Under the pieces are notes generated by a model, which worked only from the letters and a program-made list of their open reading frames with translations, was not told where the DNA came from and searched no databases. A DNA stretch of 64,000 nucleotides from Mesobacillus sp. S13 (GTDB lineage Bacteria; Bacillota; Bacilli; Bacillales; Cytobacillaceae). Below, in pieces: positions 1 to 8,109 of this stretch. How positions within the stretch are numbered: the first letter of the stretch is position 1; each line of letters opens with the position of its first letter. Position numbers and translations under genes: made by a program. The stretch covers positions 2,933,001 to 2,997,000 of the forward strand of contig NZ_CP084622.1 of assembly GCF_020422885.1 (NCBI RefSeq), in the 5' to 3' direction.

Positions 1-74
1 AGCAGGCGGATGCTTCCTCTTACCTGTCCTTCGATCCTCTTCAAGCGATTCACAATTTCCTTATTGTACTCCAC
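1..74 (-). CDS. CsoR/CstR-family transcriptional repressor (N-terminus only, cut by window edge)
   Basis: The minus strand has a GTG start at 74 preceded by a very strong Shine-Dalgarno (AGGAGGTGG, 4-5 nt spacing). It opens a frame whose first 24 residues read VEYNKEIVNRLKRIEGQVRG and then SIRL before the window ends. The N-R-L-K-R-I-E-G-Q-V-R-G signature is the start of the CsoR/FrmR/CstR family of all-helical metal-, formaldehyde- or persulfide-sensing repressors. The short N-terminus before the motif is more like the CstR/YrkD branch than copper-sensing CsoR, and the preceding gene, 14 bases upstream, is a rhodanese-like protein. I infer a persulfide-type sensor. The cysteine positions that would decide the ligand lie outside the window. 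Confidence 0.75.
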   Translation of the reverse strand, partial: MEYNKEIVNRLKRIEGQVRGSIRL

Positions 75-88
75 CTTGCCACCTCCTA

Positions 89-412
89 CTATGATGGTCG
101 AGTAATTGTATAGCCTTTAACATGGTAACCATATTTTTTCAGCAATCTTGCACCGAAATTCTTTTCTAGCTCATTTGATGCAATAATGACGATATGCCTG
201 TTAGGAATTTCTTTAATATATCTTTTCAAATATCCGCAAGGAATATTAATTGCGCCATTTACCGGATTTTTAGCAGAATCCTGATAATCTCTAAGATCGA
301 CAAAGACTGCATCCTTTTCATATCCCTTTACTGCCGGAAGATTCCTTACTGGAACATAACGGTTGAAAGCTAAGGTAATCAAAAGGAGACTGATGATTAA
401 AGTTGTGAGCAA
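89..412 (-). CDS. membrane-anchored rhodanese-like protein lacking the active-site cysteine
   Basis: This 107-residue protein has one N-terminal transmembrane helix (about residues 3-17) followed by a rhodanese fold: AVFVDLRDYQDSA, then GAINIPCGYLKRYI, then a final alpha/beta unit. In catalytic rhodaneses the loop after the buried strand holds the nucleophilic cysteine. Here that strand reads HIVIIASNELEKN with no cysteine. The only Cys is in the GAINIPCG segment. It is therefore probably a non-catalytic rhodanese, or one using an unusual thiol. The start is TTG at 412 with an AGAGGTG Shine-Dalgarno 8 nt upstream. It is followed after 14 bp by a CsoR/CstR-family regulator whose ribosome site begins just after its stop, so the two are probably co-transcribed. 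Confidence 0.8.
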   Translation of the reverse strand: MLTTLIISLLLITLAFNRYVPVRNLPAVKGYEKDAVFVDLRDYQDSAKNPVNGAINIPCGYLKRYIKEIPNRHIVIIASNELEKNFGARLLKKYGYHVKGYTITRPS

Positions 413-533
413 CTACTCTTCACCTCTTGTTATATCTTGTTCATTACTGAACTTATAATATTTATTGTATACCATAAGGGGTATAAAATCAATAGTTGAA
501 GAAATATTTTTTGACATTTTTTTAAAAAAACAA

Positions 534-719
534 GGCTCTGTTAAACTTTGCTGTTGATTTTCGTTCCAGGCGCTTCGCTTTCCGCGGGCAGTCGGGGAGC
601 CTCCTCGGCGCCTTATGCGCCTGCGGGGTCTCCCCATGACTTTCTCATCCCGCAGGAGTCTACGCGCCTTCCACTACAATCAACAGGGCTTTAAAACAAC
701 AATGGACTTTAACAGAGCC
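534..719. repeat. 186-bp MITE-like inverted-repeat element
   Basis: The segment is bounded by perfect 12-bp terminal inverted repeats (GGCTCTGTTAAA at 534-545, TTTAACAGAGCC at 708-719). A second inner pair (TGTTGATT near 552 and AATCAAC near 678) and a GC-rich palindromic core (about 570-660) make most of it foldable. It is much richer in G+C than its AT-rich flanks and holds no convincing gene. Sequences of this type, with a GCGCTTCGCTTTCCGCGGG-like core, are in my memory dispersed many times in some Bacillaceae chromosomes. That part is recollection, not something visible here. Short open frames across it (413-637 minus, 615-962 plus) are chance products of the palindrome. Confidence 0.65.
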
Positions 720-833
720 AAAAACAAAAAAAGAAGCAAGAATTCCTTCCTTCCTTCTTTGATTACTATATCAATATTGGATCAAGTGCATCAGCAATCA
801 ACTGCCATTTTTCGCTTTATACTACTTGATTAT

Positions 834-1118
834 TTATTCTTCCACTCCAGCTTGGATTGCCTCAGCTGTTTCCAAATGAAGGTGGATCAACATGATTTTA
901 CTCTCACTTGGCACAGAGGACTCTACTATTCTTTTAGTGGCAAGGAAGTATTTTACCATTAATGGTTTTCTAGCTCTCGGATGTGAATTTTCATCCTTTA
1001 GGTCTCTTCTTATCGCTTCTTTTAATATGTCTTCCGGTACCTGTTCGGATTGGAGTTTTCGATTGTTCCAAATAGTCCTATACTCATCAAGTAATTTATC
1101 ATAATCCATTCCTTGCAT
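834..1118 (-). CDS. conserved hypothetical protein, 94 aa
   Basis: I do not recognise this family. The chosen start (ATG at 1118, MQGMDYDKLLDEY) has a GGGGGAG Shine-Dalgarno 5 nt upstream; the longer frame to 1160 has none. The product is soluble, charged and probably all-helical (DKLLDEYRTIW, EDILKEAIRRDLKDEN, KPLMVKYFLATKRIVE, then an amphipathic HLHLETAEAIQAG helix). It has no signal peptide, cysteines or obvious catalytic motif. It lies alone between the inverted-repeat element and a divergently transcribed zinc-ribbon gene, so context gives no function. Confidence 0.65.
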   Translation of the reverse strand: MQGMDYDKLLDEYRTIWNNRKLQSEQVPEDILKEAIRRDLKDENSHPRARKPLMVKYFLATKRIVESSVPSESKIMLIHLHLETAEAIQAGVEE

Positions 1119-1228
1119 CGTGACTCCCCCTGCAGTTAATTCGCCTAATAAAACCCTCATTAGTATATTTACATATTTCAGGCTGATAATGCAAAAAATA
1201 AGTTAAATAAAATTAAAGGAGAATAGCT

Positions 1229-1468
1229 ATGAGCAAACCTTACCGATGCCCTAATTGCAAGACGAACAGGACAAGATTCAATATGATATCCCAAGTTCCC
1301 CAACCTGTAAAATTGAATCCGCAATCAGGTGAAATTGTAGAGCAATATTCAAATGACCAGCTTGAACCTTTTCACCTTCCATACAAAGGTCCAGAACTGA
1401 AAATACAATGTGCAGCTTGTGGACTGGTTGAGGATGAAAAAACCTTTGCCAAATTTGGGGAGAGTTAA
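1229..1468 (+). CDS. small zinc-ribbon protein, 79 aa
   Basis: The protein starts MSKPYRCPNCKTNRTRFN and ends with IQCAACGLVEDEKTFAKF. The two CxxC pairs (residues about 7-10 and 60-63) form a classic treble-clef or zinc-ribbon site, with a proline-rich linker containing LEPFHLPYKGP between them. There is no catalytic domain. Zinc-dependent structural or nucleic-acid-related roles are typical of such folds, but no specific function can be claimed. An AAAGGAGA Shine-Dalgarno lies 6 nt before the ATG. A bidirectional terminator (1503-1528) follows, shared with the convergent gene at 1528. Confidence 0.75.
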   Translation: MSKPYRCPNCKTNRTRFNMISQVPQPVKLNPQSGEIVEQYSNDQLEPFHLPYKGPELKIQCAACGLVEDEKTFAKFGES

Positions 1469-1502
1469 CGATAATCAAAGCCCATTAAGAACATAAGTTA
1501 AA

Positions 1503-1528
1503 AAAGCTTGAGATTTCTCAAGCTTTTT
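1503..1528. terminator. bidirectional Rho-independent terminator
   Basis: A perfect 12-bp stem (AAAAGCTTGAGA / TCTCAAGCTTTT) with a 2-nt centre and A/T tracts on both sides lies between the convergent genes ending at 1468 (+) and 1528 (-). Confidence 0.85.
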
Positions 1529-2364
1529 TATTTGCCTGCCTTCATGCCTATATCATCAAAAAACTTTACAGAATCTACTCTCCATTGTTCATTTGGCATG
1601 TACCTCACAAGATGTACTTTACCTAAAAAATTCTTTCCGCCAGTCCCTTTTAACTGCAAATTAACCTCGACAGGGACAGATAGACTCAACTGATCTCCAA
1701 CATCCTCCGCAGGCAAAACTTCCATGCGGGAAATCCTGATATTCTCTATTTTGTACAGGAGGTTCTCCCATTCAAGGACTTGAAGAGAGATTAATGAAAC
1801 GATGTCACTGTCCTGCTGCTTTAGCCCAGCAATATAGGCATTGACTAGGTCGTAAGGATCGGTTTGTTCCAGGTATCCTTCGAGCTTGCCTGCTGATTTC
1901 AGGATCATCAATTTATGGGAAAGATCCATAAAGTTTGTCCTGTGCGTCGTGCTTCCATAAAAATGGATGCAAAAGTGACCTGGAAAGTTATTTTTCAAGG
2001 CACCACCGCCATGTGGCATTCCATGCATTGAGGCTGCAATTTTGCCATCTTCCGAGATCACGATAATTGCCCTCCGCTTCCAGCTCCACTTACCTTTATA
2101 AATCTCTTTCATGATTGCCGTATCCTTTGAAGTTAAAGGCTGAACATCCGCATGGTTACTGCCCGCTCTTCTTTGGACGCGGAACTTCATCCCTGTTTCA
2201 AAATCGACAACTGTGAACTTACTGTACCTTGGGAGAATTTCATTCACTTCTTCCCACTTCAGCATATTGATCTGGTCCCTTTTCGTATTATTCTTGGCTT
2301 CTATGTTGTTCCCAGTCATAGCAAGAAAAAAAATGACCATGATCATTACTTTCACTACTGGCAT
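1528..2364 (-). CDS. secreted protein with conserved HGMPHGGG / HFYGSTTH domain, unknown function
   Basis: This 278-residue product starts with a signal-like hydrophobic segment (VKVMIMVIFFLAMTG, residues 4-18). Residues about 48-150 contain a recognisable conserved block: FETGMKFRVQRRAGSNHAD, TSKDTAIMKEIYKGKWSWKR, ASMHGMPHGGG, and GHFCIHFYGSTTH. I recall the same block at the C-terminus of secreted Clostridia and Bacilli proteins next to copper-amine-oxidase-like or peptidoglycan-binding domains, where its activity is not established. The clustered His and Asp residues look like a metal site. The C-terminal 130 residues resemble an NTF2-like sheet (YDLVNAYIAGLKQQD, WRVDSVKFF). The Shine-Dalgarno is weak. 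It stands alone between terminators. Confidence 0.7.
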   Translation of the reverse strand: MPVVKVMIMVIFFLAMTGNNIEAKNNTKRDQINMLKWEEVNEILPRYSKFTVVDFETGMKFRVQRRAGSNHADVQPLTSKDTAIMKEIYKGKWSWKRRAIIVISEDGKIAASMHGMPHGGGALKNNFPGHFCIHFYGSTTHRTNFMDLSHKLMILKSAGKLEGYLEQTDPYDLVNAYIAGLKQQDSDIVSLISLQVLEWENLLYKIENIRISRMEVLPAEDVGDQLSLSVPVEVNLQLKGTGGKNFLGKVHLVRYMPNEQWRVDSVKFFDDIGMKAGK

Positions 2365-2502
2365 TTATAATCAACTCTTTTTCACTCGGCTTAATCTTGC
2401 TGTTTACTTTGCTAAAATCCAACAAAGCAGAATCACGCTCCATGAAAGTTTTTGCTTTTTTGCCCCCTGCTATTCAAAACCTCTTTTTAAAGCAAACAAA
2501 AA

Positions 2503-2520
2503 ACCCAGCAAAAGCTGGGT
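2503..2520 (-). terminator. terminator of the COG0523 GTPase gene
   Basis: A 7-bp stem ACCCAGC/GCTGGGT with a TTTTTTG tract follows on the minus strand, just past the stop at 2535. Confidence 0.8.
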
Positions 2521-2534
2521 AAATTAGTATAAAC

Positions 2535-3449
2535 CTACTTTTCCAGGTTCATCAGCTGTTCTGCTAAAAGACTCCAGTCTGTTACCTGACCGATGAAAAC
2601 GAGATTGAGCGGCATCTTCATATACTCCTTCATATATAAAGGCATCCCGTACGAATACTGGAACAGGTCTGGATATTGAGAATGATCAAATAATACATAC
2701 CCTTTTATCCGATAAATCGAATCTGGAAGCGCCCTCAAAAAGTCTTCAAAACCTTTTTGGCTGATAGGGCCTTTGAATTGATGAACATACGTGCTAAGCC
2801 TCAGATCAGCCTGTACATGCGCCCCAGTGCTTTTAGCTTTTTCAGTATAAGCCAATCCTTCCAGCAGTTTCATCGGCACTTTGGAATAGGTACTTAAAAT
2901 GCATTTAGCTTGAGAATTAAGCCTTTGGATATCCAGGTTTATTTTTGCCTGTTCTGCTTCATTGAGAAGGTCTGACTTATTAACGATGATGAGGTCAGCA
3001 TGCTTTACTTGTTCGAGCAAAAGCTGATGCACTTGTGGATCTAATGTCACCCTATTGAACCATTGAGGCCCATCCACTGTTGTAATGATTCCTTTGATCT
3101 CAAGCTTGTCCGCAAATAATGGGGATAGGACAGCATCCAAAACCTCAACCGGATGAGCGGCTCCTGTAGTCTCTATATAAATTGCATCGAGATCATGGTC
3201 AAATAACAATCCCTGAAGCTGGGATTCGAGTTTGTCCTGGATTGTGCAGCAAATGCACCCTCCCAGTAGCTCTTTCAAGGGAACATCTGTGTCCACAGCA
3301 TCGGAATCAATCGAAACATTGCCAAGCTCGTTCATCATAACGGCAATTGTCCGTCCGCTCTCTTTTTCATGCTGTAAAATTTGTTTAAGCAGTGTCGTTT
3401 TACCTGTGCCAAGAAAACCTGACAAAATGTAAACCTCTGTTTTTTTCAT
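2535..3449 (-). CDS. COG0523 (CobW/P47K) GTPase, probable zinc metallochaperone
   Basis: This 304-residue G3E-family GTPase has Walker A near the N-terminus (GFLGTGKTTLL), the hallmark metal-binding GCICC motif (GGCICCTIQDKLE, about residue 64), the ETTG motif (IYIETTGAAHP) and NKSD for guanine recognition. A shorter CobW C-terminal domain follows from about residue 225. Family members insert metals; those under Zur control act in zinc homeostasis (YciC, ZagA). No Zur box is evident upstream, and no zinc-dependent paralog is adjacent. It is a stand-alone gene with a terminator at 2503-2520. The metal and client protein are unknown. Confidence 0.85.
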   Translation of the reverse strand: MKKTEVYILSGFLGTGKTTLLKQILQHEKESGRTIAVMMNELGNVSIDSDAVDTDVPLKELLGGCICCTIQDKLESQLQGLLFDHDLDAIYIETTGAAHPVEVLDAVLSPLFADKLEIKGIITTVDGPQWFNRVTLDPQVHQLLLEQVKHADLIIVNKSDLLNEAEQAKINLDIQRLNSQAKCILSTYSKVPMKLLEGLAYTEKAKSTGAHVQADLRLSTYVHQFKGPISQKGFEDFLRALPDSIYRIKGYVLFDHSQYPDLFQYSYGMPLYMKEYMKMPLNLVFIGQVTDWSLLAEQLMNLEK

Positions 3450-3486
3450 TTTCTTTTCCGCCCATCTTTTCTATGTAATATGGAAA

Positions 3487-3508
3487 ATCTCCAGCAAATG
3501 CTGGAGAT
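3487..3508 (-). terminator. ctpA terminator
   Basis: A 9-bp perfect stem ATCTCCAGC/GCTGGAGAT followed by TTTT on the minus strand, 8 bp beyond the ctpA stop. Confidence 0.75.
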
Positions 3509-3515
3509 CCGCCTT

Positions 3516-5018
3516 TTATTTATTCATTTCCTGCTTTAACACTTCTAGTGCTTTCTGAATCTGCGGGTCGTCATTTTTAATCTGTTCACGCAAAGCATTC
3601 ATTAATTCAATCGTCGAGCTGCCCTTAAGGATACCCGTTTCCTCAAGTTCTTTTGATTTTTGGAAAGCCATCACAGCTTCCTTAGTTTTCCCATCATAAA
3701 AACCATCTTCACGACCTGGATCAAATCCAAGAGCTTTAAGCATTTTTTGTGCAGCCTTGACTTGTTCAGATGCTGTGGATTCCTTCAATTCAGCTTCAGG
3801 ATCAATGAATGGCAATGATGCATAGTCAGGCATTGATACTTCATGGTCCGGCTTAATGCCTTTCTTATGAATCCAATTGCCTTTAGGTGTCAACCATTTC
3901 TCTGTAGTGAACTTCATATTCGATCCATCTGAAAAATCTTCCGCTCGCTGGACCGTCCCTTTACCGAATGACTTCTCCCCTACAAGAGGAACTTCAGCAG
4001 ATTCGCTGACTGCTCCTGCCAGGATTTCGGATGCACTGGCACTCCCTTTATCGATGATTACAACCAATGGGAGGTTTTGGTTGTTTTCATTCTCTGATGC
4101 ATATTTCTCTACATTTCCGTTGCGGTCTTCAACCTGAAAAAGGATTTCACCTTCAGGGACAAAGAGACTGGATATTTTTATGGCTTGATCCAAGAGACCG
4201 CCAGGGTTTTGGCGAAGATCAAGAACCAAACCTTGCATTCCTTGTTTTTGAAGATCATTCAAGATATTGACTAGTTCATTTGCTGTGTTTTGGGAGAAAT
4301 TTGTAATCTGAACTTTCGCAATTCCATCTTCCAGCATTTCACCATAAACCGTTTCAATTGGTATGGTATCTCGGGTTATTGTGACGTCAACCGGTTTTTC
4401 TCCACCCTGGCGAAGAATCGAAAGCTTTACGTCCGTACCCTTTTCGCCTCTTATTAGAGCCACCGCTTCGGTTGTACTCATTCCTTGCAGACTTTTCCCG
4501 TCAACTGACATAATCTTGTCCTCAGGTTGAAGGCCAGCCTTTTCCGCCGGAGAACCCTTTAACGGAGTGACAATGAAAATGAATCCATCTCTCTCCTGGA
4601 TTTCCGCTCCGATTCCCTCAAAGGAAGAAGATAGGCTCTGATGAAAGTTTTTGGCATCTTCTTGGCTCATATAATCTGAATAAGGATCATCCAATGATTC
4701 AAGCATACCATCTATCGCACCATTTATTAGCTTTTCCTGATCGACTTCCTGGAAATAGTCATTTTTCAGTGTATCGTATGCATCGTATAGCTTTGCAAAT
4801 TCTTCTCTTTCCCTAATTACCTGTACCGCTGGCTTGTCCTCGCCAAAAGCAAGGGCAAAGGTAGTGATACCCGCTGTTAAAAAGACTAGAAAAAACAACA
4901 GCATTGCAAAGTGGAACTTTTTTATCCGAAGAAAACTATTCTTGGACTCTGTTTCTGCAGCCTTTTCTTGGCCCTTAAGATTTTCGCTGTTTTCTTCATT
5001 CATATTTTGCTGATCCAA
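3516..5018 (-). CDS. ctpA: carboxy-terminal processing protease CtpA (S41) with PDZ and peptidoglycan-binding domains
   Basis: This is a 500-residue, membrane-anchored serine protease. A cytoplasmic N-tail is followed by one transmembrane helix (about residues 37-57), an S41 N-terminal helical region, a PDZ domain (about 125-205, GIGAEIQERDGFIFIV and GSPAEKAGL) and the S41 catalytic core. The core holds the nucleophile Ser in DKGSASASE and the general-base Lys in GEKSFGKGTVQ. A C-terminal PG_binding_1 domain follows (about 425-480, LKALGFDPGREDGFYDG). Such enzymes cleave cell-envelope substrates, and paralogs signal in sporulation. The start is TTG at 5018 with a GTGGTG site 7 nt upstream; an ATG at 5003 lacks one. 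Synteny with yodJ and deoD to the right matches B. subtilis ctpA rather than ctpB. Confidence 0.9.
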   Translation of the reverse strand: MDQQNMNEENSENLKGQEKAAETESKNSFLRIKKFHFAMLLFFLVFLTAGITTFALAFGEDKPAVQVIREREEFAKLYDAYDTLKNDYFQEVDQEKLINGAIDGMLESLDDPYSDYMSQEDAKNFHQSLSSSFEGIGAEIQERDGFIFIVTPLKGSPAEKAGLQPEDKIMSVDGKSLQGMSTTEAVALIRGEKGTDVKLSILRQGGEKPVDVTITRDTIPIETVYGEMLEDGIAKVQITNFSQNTANELVNILNDLQKQGMQGLVLDLRQNPGGLLDQAIKISSLFVPEGEILFQVEDRNGNVEKYASENENNQNLPLVVIIDKGSASASEILAGAVSESAEVPLVGEKSFGKGTVQRAEDFSDGSNMKFTTEKWLTPKGNWIHKKGIKPDHEVSMPDYASLPFIDPEAELKESTASEQVKAAQKMLKALGFDPGREDGFYDGKTKEAVMAFQKSKELEETGILKGSSTIELMNALREQIKNDDPQIQKALEVLKQEMNK

Positions 5019-5110
5019 CCCTTTTCACCACTTTCCAATCAAGCTTAAAATCCTTAATGATTATTAGGATAACATTTTTGCTGTGAAATTAACAGAAAAA
5101 TAGGTATTGC

Positions 5111-5151
5111 AAAAAGAGGGGTCCCAATACTTGGGACACCCTCTCTTTTTT
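5111..5151. terminator. bidirectional terminator between copZ and ctpA
   Basis: A long stem pairs AAAAGAGGG-GTCCCAA with TTGGGAC-CCCTCTTTTT, with one bulged base and A/T tracts at both ends. It separates copZ from the downstream ctpA transcript. Confidence 0.85.
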
Positions 5152-5199
5152 GGTGGCAGTGAAGAGTTGATTTCGTCTTCACCCAACCAAATTGAATTC

Positions 5200-5406
5200 T
5201 TACTCTACATCGTAACCTTGATCTTCAACTGCAGATTTCATTTTGCTTACTTCTGCTTTTGAAGCATCATATTCGACTTCGGCTTTTCCTTCTGACAGGG
5301 AAACAACGACGCTTGAAACTCCGTCTACGCCCATCAATGCATTCTTAACTGCCTTTTCGCAGTGTCCACAAGTCATTCCAGATACGTTTAAAGTTGTTTT
5401 TTCCAT
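5200..5406 (-). CDS. copZ: copper chaperone CopZ
   Basis: This 68-residue heavy-metal-associated (HMA) domain protein has the Cu(I)-binding motif GMTCGHC at residues 10-16 and a beta-alpha-beta-beta-alpha-beta pattern ending EDQGYDVE. CopZ carries Cu(I) in the cytosol and hands it to the CopA ATPase. The gene lies 27 bp downstream of copA on the same strand. The order is copA-copZ rather than the copZ-copA order of B. subtilis. A strong terminator follows, so copA-copZ forms a complete operon. Confidence 0.95.
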   Translation of the reverse strand: MEKTTLNVSGMTCGHCEKAVKNALMGVDGVSSVVVSLSEGKAEVEYDASKAEVSKMKSAVEDQGYDVE

Positions 5407-5433
5407 TAGAAATCTTCCTCTCTTATTCTAAAT

Positions 5434-7833
5434 TTATAACTTAATCCGCTTCAAACGAAGGGAGTTAGTCACCACAGAAACTGAACTGAATGCCATAGCA
5501 GCCCCTGCTACCCAAGGAGCCAGAAGACCTATGGCAGCAATCGGGATTCCCGCTGAGTTGTATGCGAGAGCCCAGAACAAGTTTTGGCGAATATTTTGCA
5601 TCGTTTTTTTACTTAATGAGATGGATTTAGGGATCAATGTCAACTCCCCACCTAGAATCGTGACGTCAGCTGCCTCGATGGCAACATCAGTACCTGTTCC
5701 AATGGCGATGCCGATATCAGCTAGTGCTAGCGCAGGTGCGTCATTGATGCCATCTCCGACCATCGCGACTTTCTTGCCTTTCAGCTGAAGCTCTTTGACA
5801 TGATTCGCCTTTTCTTCTGGCAATACTTCTGCGATTACATTTTCTACTCCAACCTGTGCCGCAATTGCTTTTGCAGTTCGGCTGTTATCACCAGTAAGCA
5901 TATATACTTCAATACCCATGGATTTGAGCTCTTCAATCGCGGTTTTCGCTGTTTCTTTTACTGTATCAGCAACCGCGACGATTCCATCCACCTTATTGTC
6001 AATCGCGATCATCATCGCAGTTTTTCCTTCAGTCTCCATTTTTTCGAGACGGTCTTCGTAGCGTGTGTATTCAATACCTTCTCTGCTCATAAGCTTTCTG
6101 GTTCCGACAAAGACTCTCTCACCGTTGATGGTGGCTGCAATTCCGTGTCCAGGTATCGCAGAAAACTCATCCATTGATATTACCTCTATGTTTCTTGAGT
6201 TTCCGTACTCGACAATGGCTTCAGCCAGAGGATGCTCGGAAGCCTTTTCCGCAGATACTAAATATTGCAGTACCTTATCTTCTTCACCGAATATTTCCAG
6301 GTCGGTTACGCTTGGTTTCCCTTTAGTAATAGTTCCCGTTTTATCCAGAACTATAGCATTAATTTTGTGTGTTGCTTCTAAGTGCTCTCCACCCTTAAAA
6401 AGAATCCCATTTTCTGCACCTTTACCTGTTCCGACCATAATGGAGGTCGGAGTTGCAAGACCAAGTGCACAAGGGCAGGCAATAACAAGGACGGCAATGG
6501 CTGTTTCCAAAGCTGAAGCAAAGTCGCCAGGAGTGATAACAAAGTACCAGACAAGGAATGTTACGATCGCGATTGCAACAACAATCGGGACAAAAATTCC
6601 AGAAATCTGATCTGCCACACGCTGGATTGGAGCTTTGCTGCCCTGGGCGTCTTCTACTACCTTAATGATTCCTGCAAGAGCGGTATCTTTACCGACCTTT
6701 GTTGCTGTCATCGTCAAGGTACCATTTTTATTGATGGTAGCTCCTATCAAGGAGTCACCAGCTGCTTTTTCAACAGGAATGGATTCACCGGTGATCATCG
6801 CTTCATCTACAGCGGACTGGCCGGATACAACCTTGCCATCGACTGGAATCTTCTCTCCTGGTTTAACGAGAATGATATCATTTACTTTTACTTCTTCTAT
6901 TGGCAGTTTAATTTCCTCGCCATCCCTGATGACAGTCGCTTCTTTAGCCTGCAGGCTCAGAAGCTTGGAGATCGCTTCAGTCGTGCGTCCCTTTGCAAGC
7001 GCTTCAAACAATTTCCCGACAAGGATCAAAGTGATCAGGACAGCACTTGTCTCGAAATATAAATGCGGCATGTAAGACGGATTTCCAATTGTTTTAATTG
7101 CTTCTGCAAGGCTGTAAAAATAAGCAGCCGATGTACCTAGCGCAACCAGCACATCCATATTGGCACTCTTGTTCTTGAGTGACTTATACGCTCCAACATA
7201 AAATTGCCCGCCAATCCAGAATTGAACAGGAGTAGCCAATAATAGCTGGAACCACGGATTCATCAATAGATGAGGCATTGGCAGTCCCGTATCCCAGGGT
7301 GCGTGGCCAATCATCGTATAAAGAAGCGGTAGTGATAAAAGGATGGATATAAATAATTTTCGTTTCTTAGCATTTATTTCCTCTTCTTTTTGCTGAGCTT
7401 TTGCTTCCCTCTGAACCTTCTCTTTAGCATCATAGCCAAGATCCTGGATTTTCGAGATGATTTTCTCGGCTGAAAGGACAGCACTATTAAACTCCACAGA
7501 AGCGGACTCTGTTGCAAGGTTAACTGTGGCTGCTTCCATTCCATCCATCTTGTTGAGTACCTTTTCAATCCTAGTTGAACATGCTGCACAGGTCATGCCG
7601 AAAACATCTAAATCCATTTTTTCGTTTCTGACACCGTACCCCAGGTCGTTGATTTTATTGAATATATCGTCTGGTTTAATTTTTTCTGATTCGTATGTGA
7701 CTGAGGCATTTTCCATCGCCAGATTTACGGTTGCATCGACGCCATCCATTTTATTAAGGACCTTCTCAATCCTTGTCGAACAGGAGGCACATGTCATACC
7801 CGTTATGTCGACAGTCATTTGTTCTTTCATCAT
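5434..7833 (-). CDS. copA: Cu(I)-exporting P1B-type ATPase CopA
   Basis: At 799 residues this is full length for the family. Two N-terminal HMA domains carry GMTCASC (residues about 10-16 and 79-85). Eight transmembrane helices are expected. Motifs are present in order: TGES (actuator), the transport motif CPC in [13 protein letters not shown], phosphorylation site [13 protein letters not shown] nucleotide-binding motif, and [11 protein letters not shown]-terminal NSLRLKRIK is typical of Cu ATPases. It exports Cu(I) from the cytosol, supplied by CopZ downstream. A promoter with an overlapping inverted repeat lies upstream at 7879-7907. No csoR is adjacent, so the repressor must be encoded elsewhere or be the CsoR-like gene at the left edge. 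Confidence 0.95.
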   Translation of the reverse strand: MMKEQMTVDITGMTCASCSTRIEKVLNKMDGVDATVNLAMENASVTYESEKIKPDDIFNKINDLGYGVRNEKMDLDVFGMTCAACSTRIEKVLNKMDGMEAATVNLATESASVEFNSAVLSAEKIISKIQDLGYDAKEKVQREAKAQQKEEEINAKKRKLFISILLSLPLLYTMIGHAPWDTGLPMPHLLMNPWFQLLLATPVQFWIGGQFYVGAYKSLKNKSANMDVLVALGTSAAYFYSLAEAIKTIGNPSYMPHLYFETSAVLITLILVGKLFEALAKGRTTEAISKLLSLQAKEATVIRDGEEIKLPIEEVKVNDIILVKPGEKIPVDGKVVSGQSAVDEAMITGESIPVEKAAGDSLIGATINKNGTLTMTATKVGKDTALAGIIKVVEDAQGSKAPIQRVADQISGIFVPIVVAIAIVTFLVWYFVITPGDFASALETAIAVLVIACPCALGLATPTSIMVGTGKGAENGILFKGGEHLEATHKINAIVLDKTGTITKGKPSVTDLEIFGEEDKVLQYLVSAEKASEHPLAEAIVEYGNSRNIEVISMDEFSAIPGHGIAATINGERVFVGTRKLMSREGIEYTRYEDRLEKMETEGKTAMMIAIDNKVDGIVAVADTVKETAKTAIEELKSMGIEVYMLTGDNSRTAKAIAAQVGVENVIAEVLPEEKANHVKELQLKGKKVAMVGDGINDAPALALADIGIAIGTGTDVAIEAADVTILGGELTLIPKSISLSKKTMQNIRQNLFWALAYNSAGIPIAAIGLLAPWVAGAAMAFSSVSVVTNSLRLKRIKL

Positions 7834-7878
7834 CTACACCCCGTTTCAATCGAAATTTTCATTCCGTCTCTCATACTT

Positions 7879-7907
7879 ACTATACCCCTGTATAGTATAT
7901 TTATCAA
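7879..7907 (-). promoter_or_regulatory. copA promoter with CsoR-like operator
   Basis: On the minus strand a -35 TTGATA (7902-7907) and -10 TATAGT (7879-7884) are separated by exactly 17 nt. An inverted repeat ACTATACCCCTGTATAGT (7879-7896) covers the -10 and half the spacer and contains the C-run / G-run centre expected of copper-responsive CsoR operators. This fits repression relieved by Cu(I). It is assigned from position and sequence only. Confidence 0.6.
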
Positions 7908-8082
7908 CAATAAAGTTTGTGATATTTATTATTTTACCTTTAACCATTAATACTACTGTTAAAAATATCACTATTTATGAGGATCTGGCAGATGAAGTGT
8001 TGACATTTTTTAAAACAAGCCTTTAAAAATCTACCTGTAGTTGAGAGAACAACAAGGTTATGAAAAAAGTCGTTAGACAAAA

Positions 8083-8104
8083 AGCCTGGCTTATCGGCCA
8101 GGCT
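8083..8104 (-). terminator. yodJ terminator
   Basis: A perfect 8-bp stem AGCCTGGC/GCCAGGCT followed by TTTTTG on the minus strand, directly after the yodJ stop codon. Confidence 0.85.
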
Positions 8105-8109
8105 CCTCA

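Noticed and set aside
413-962. Reading frames of 74 and 115 aa across the inverted-repeat element
   Set aside because: Low-complexity Arg/Gly-rich or Phe/Ser-rich products read from a palindromic GC-rich element, no ribosome sites, no family resemblance.
5531-7075. Plus-strand reading frames inside copA
   Set aside because: Antisense shadows of a clear P-type ATPase gene.
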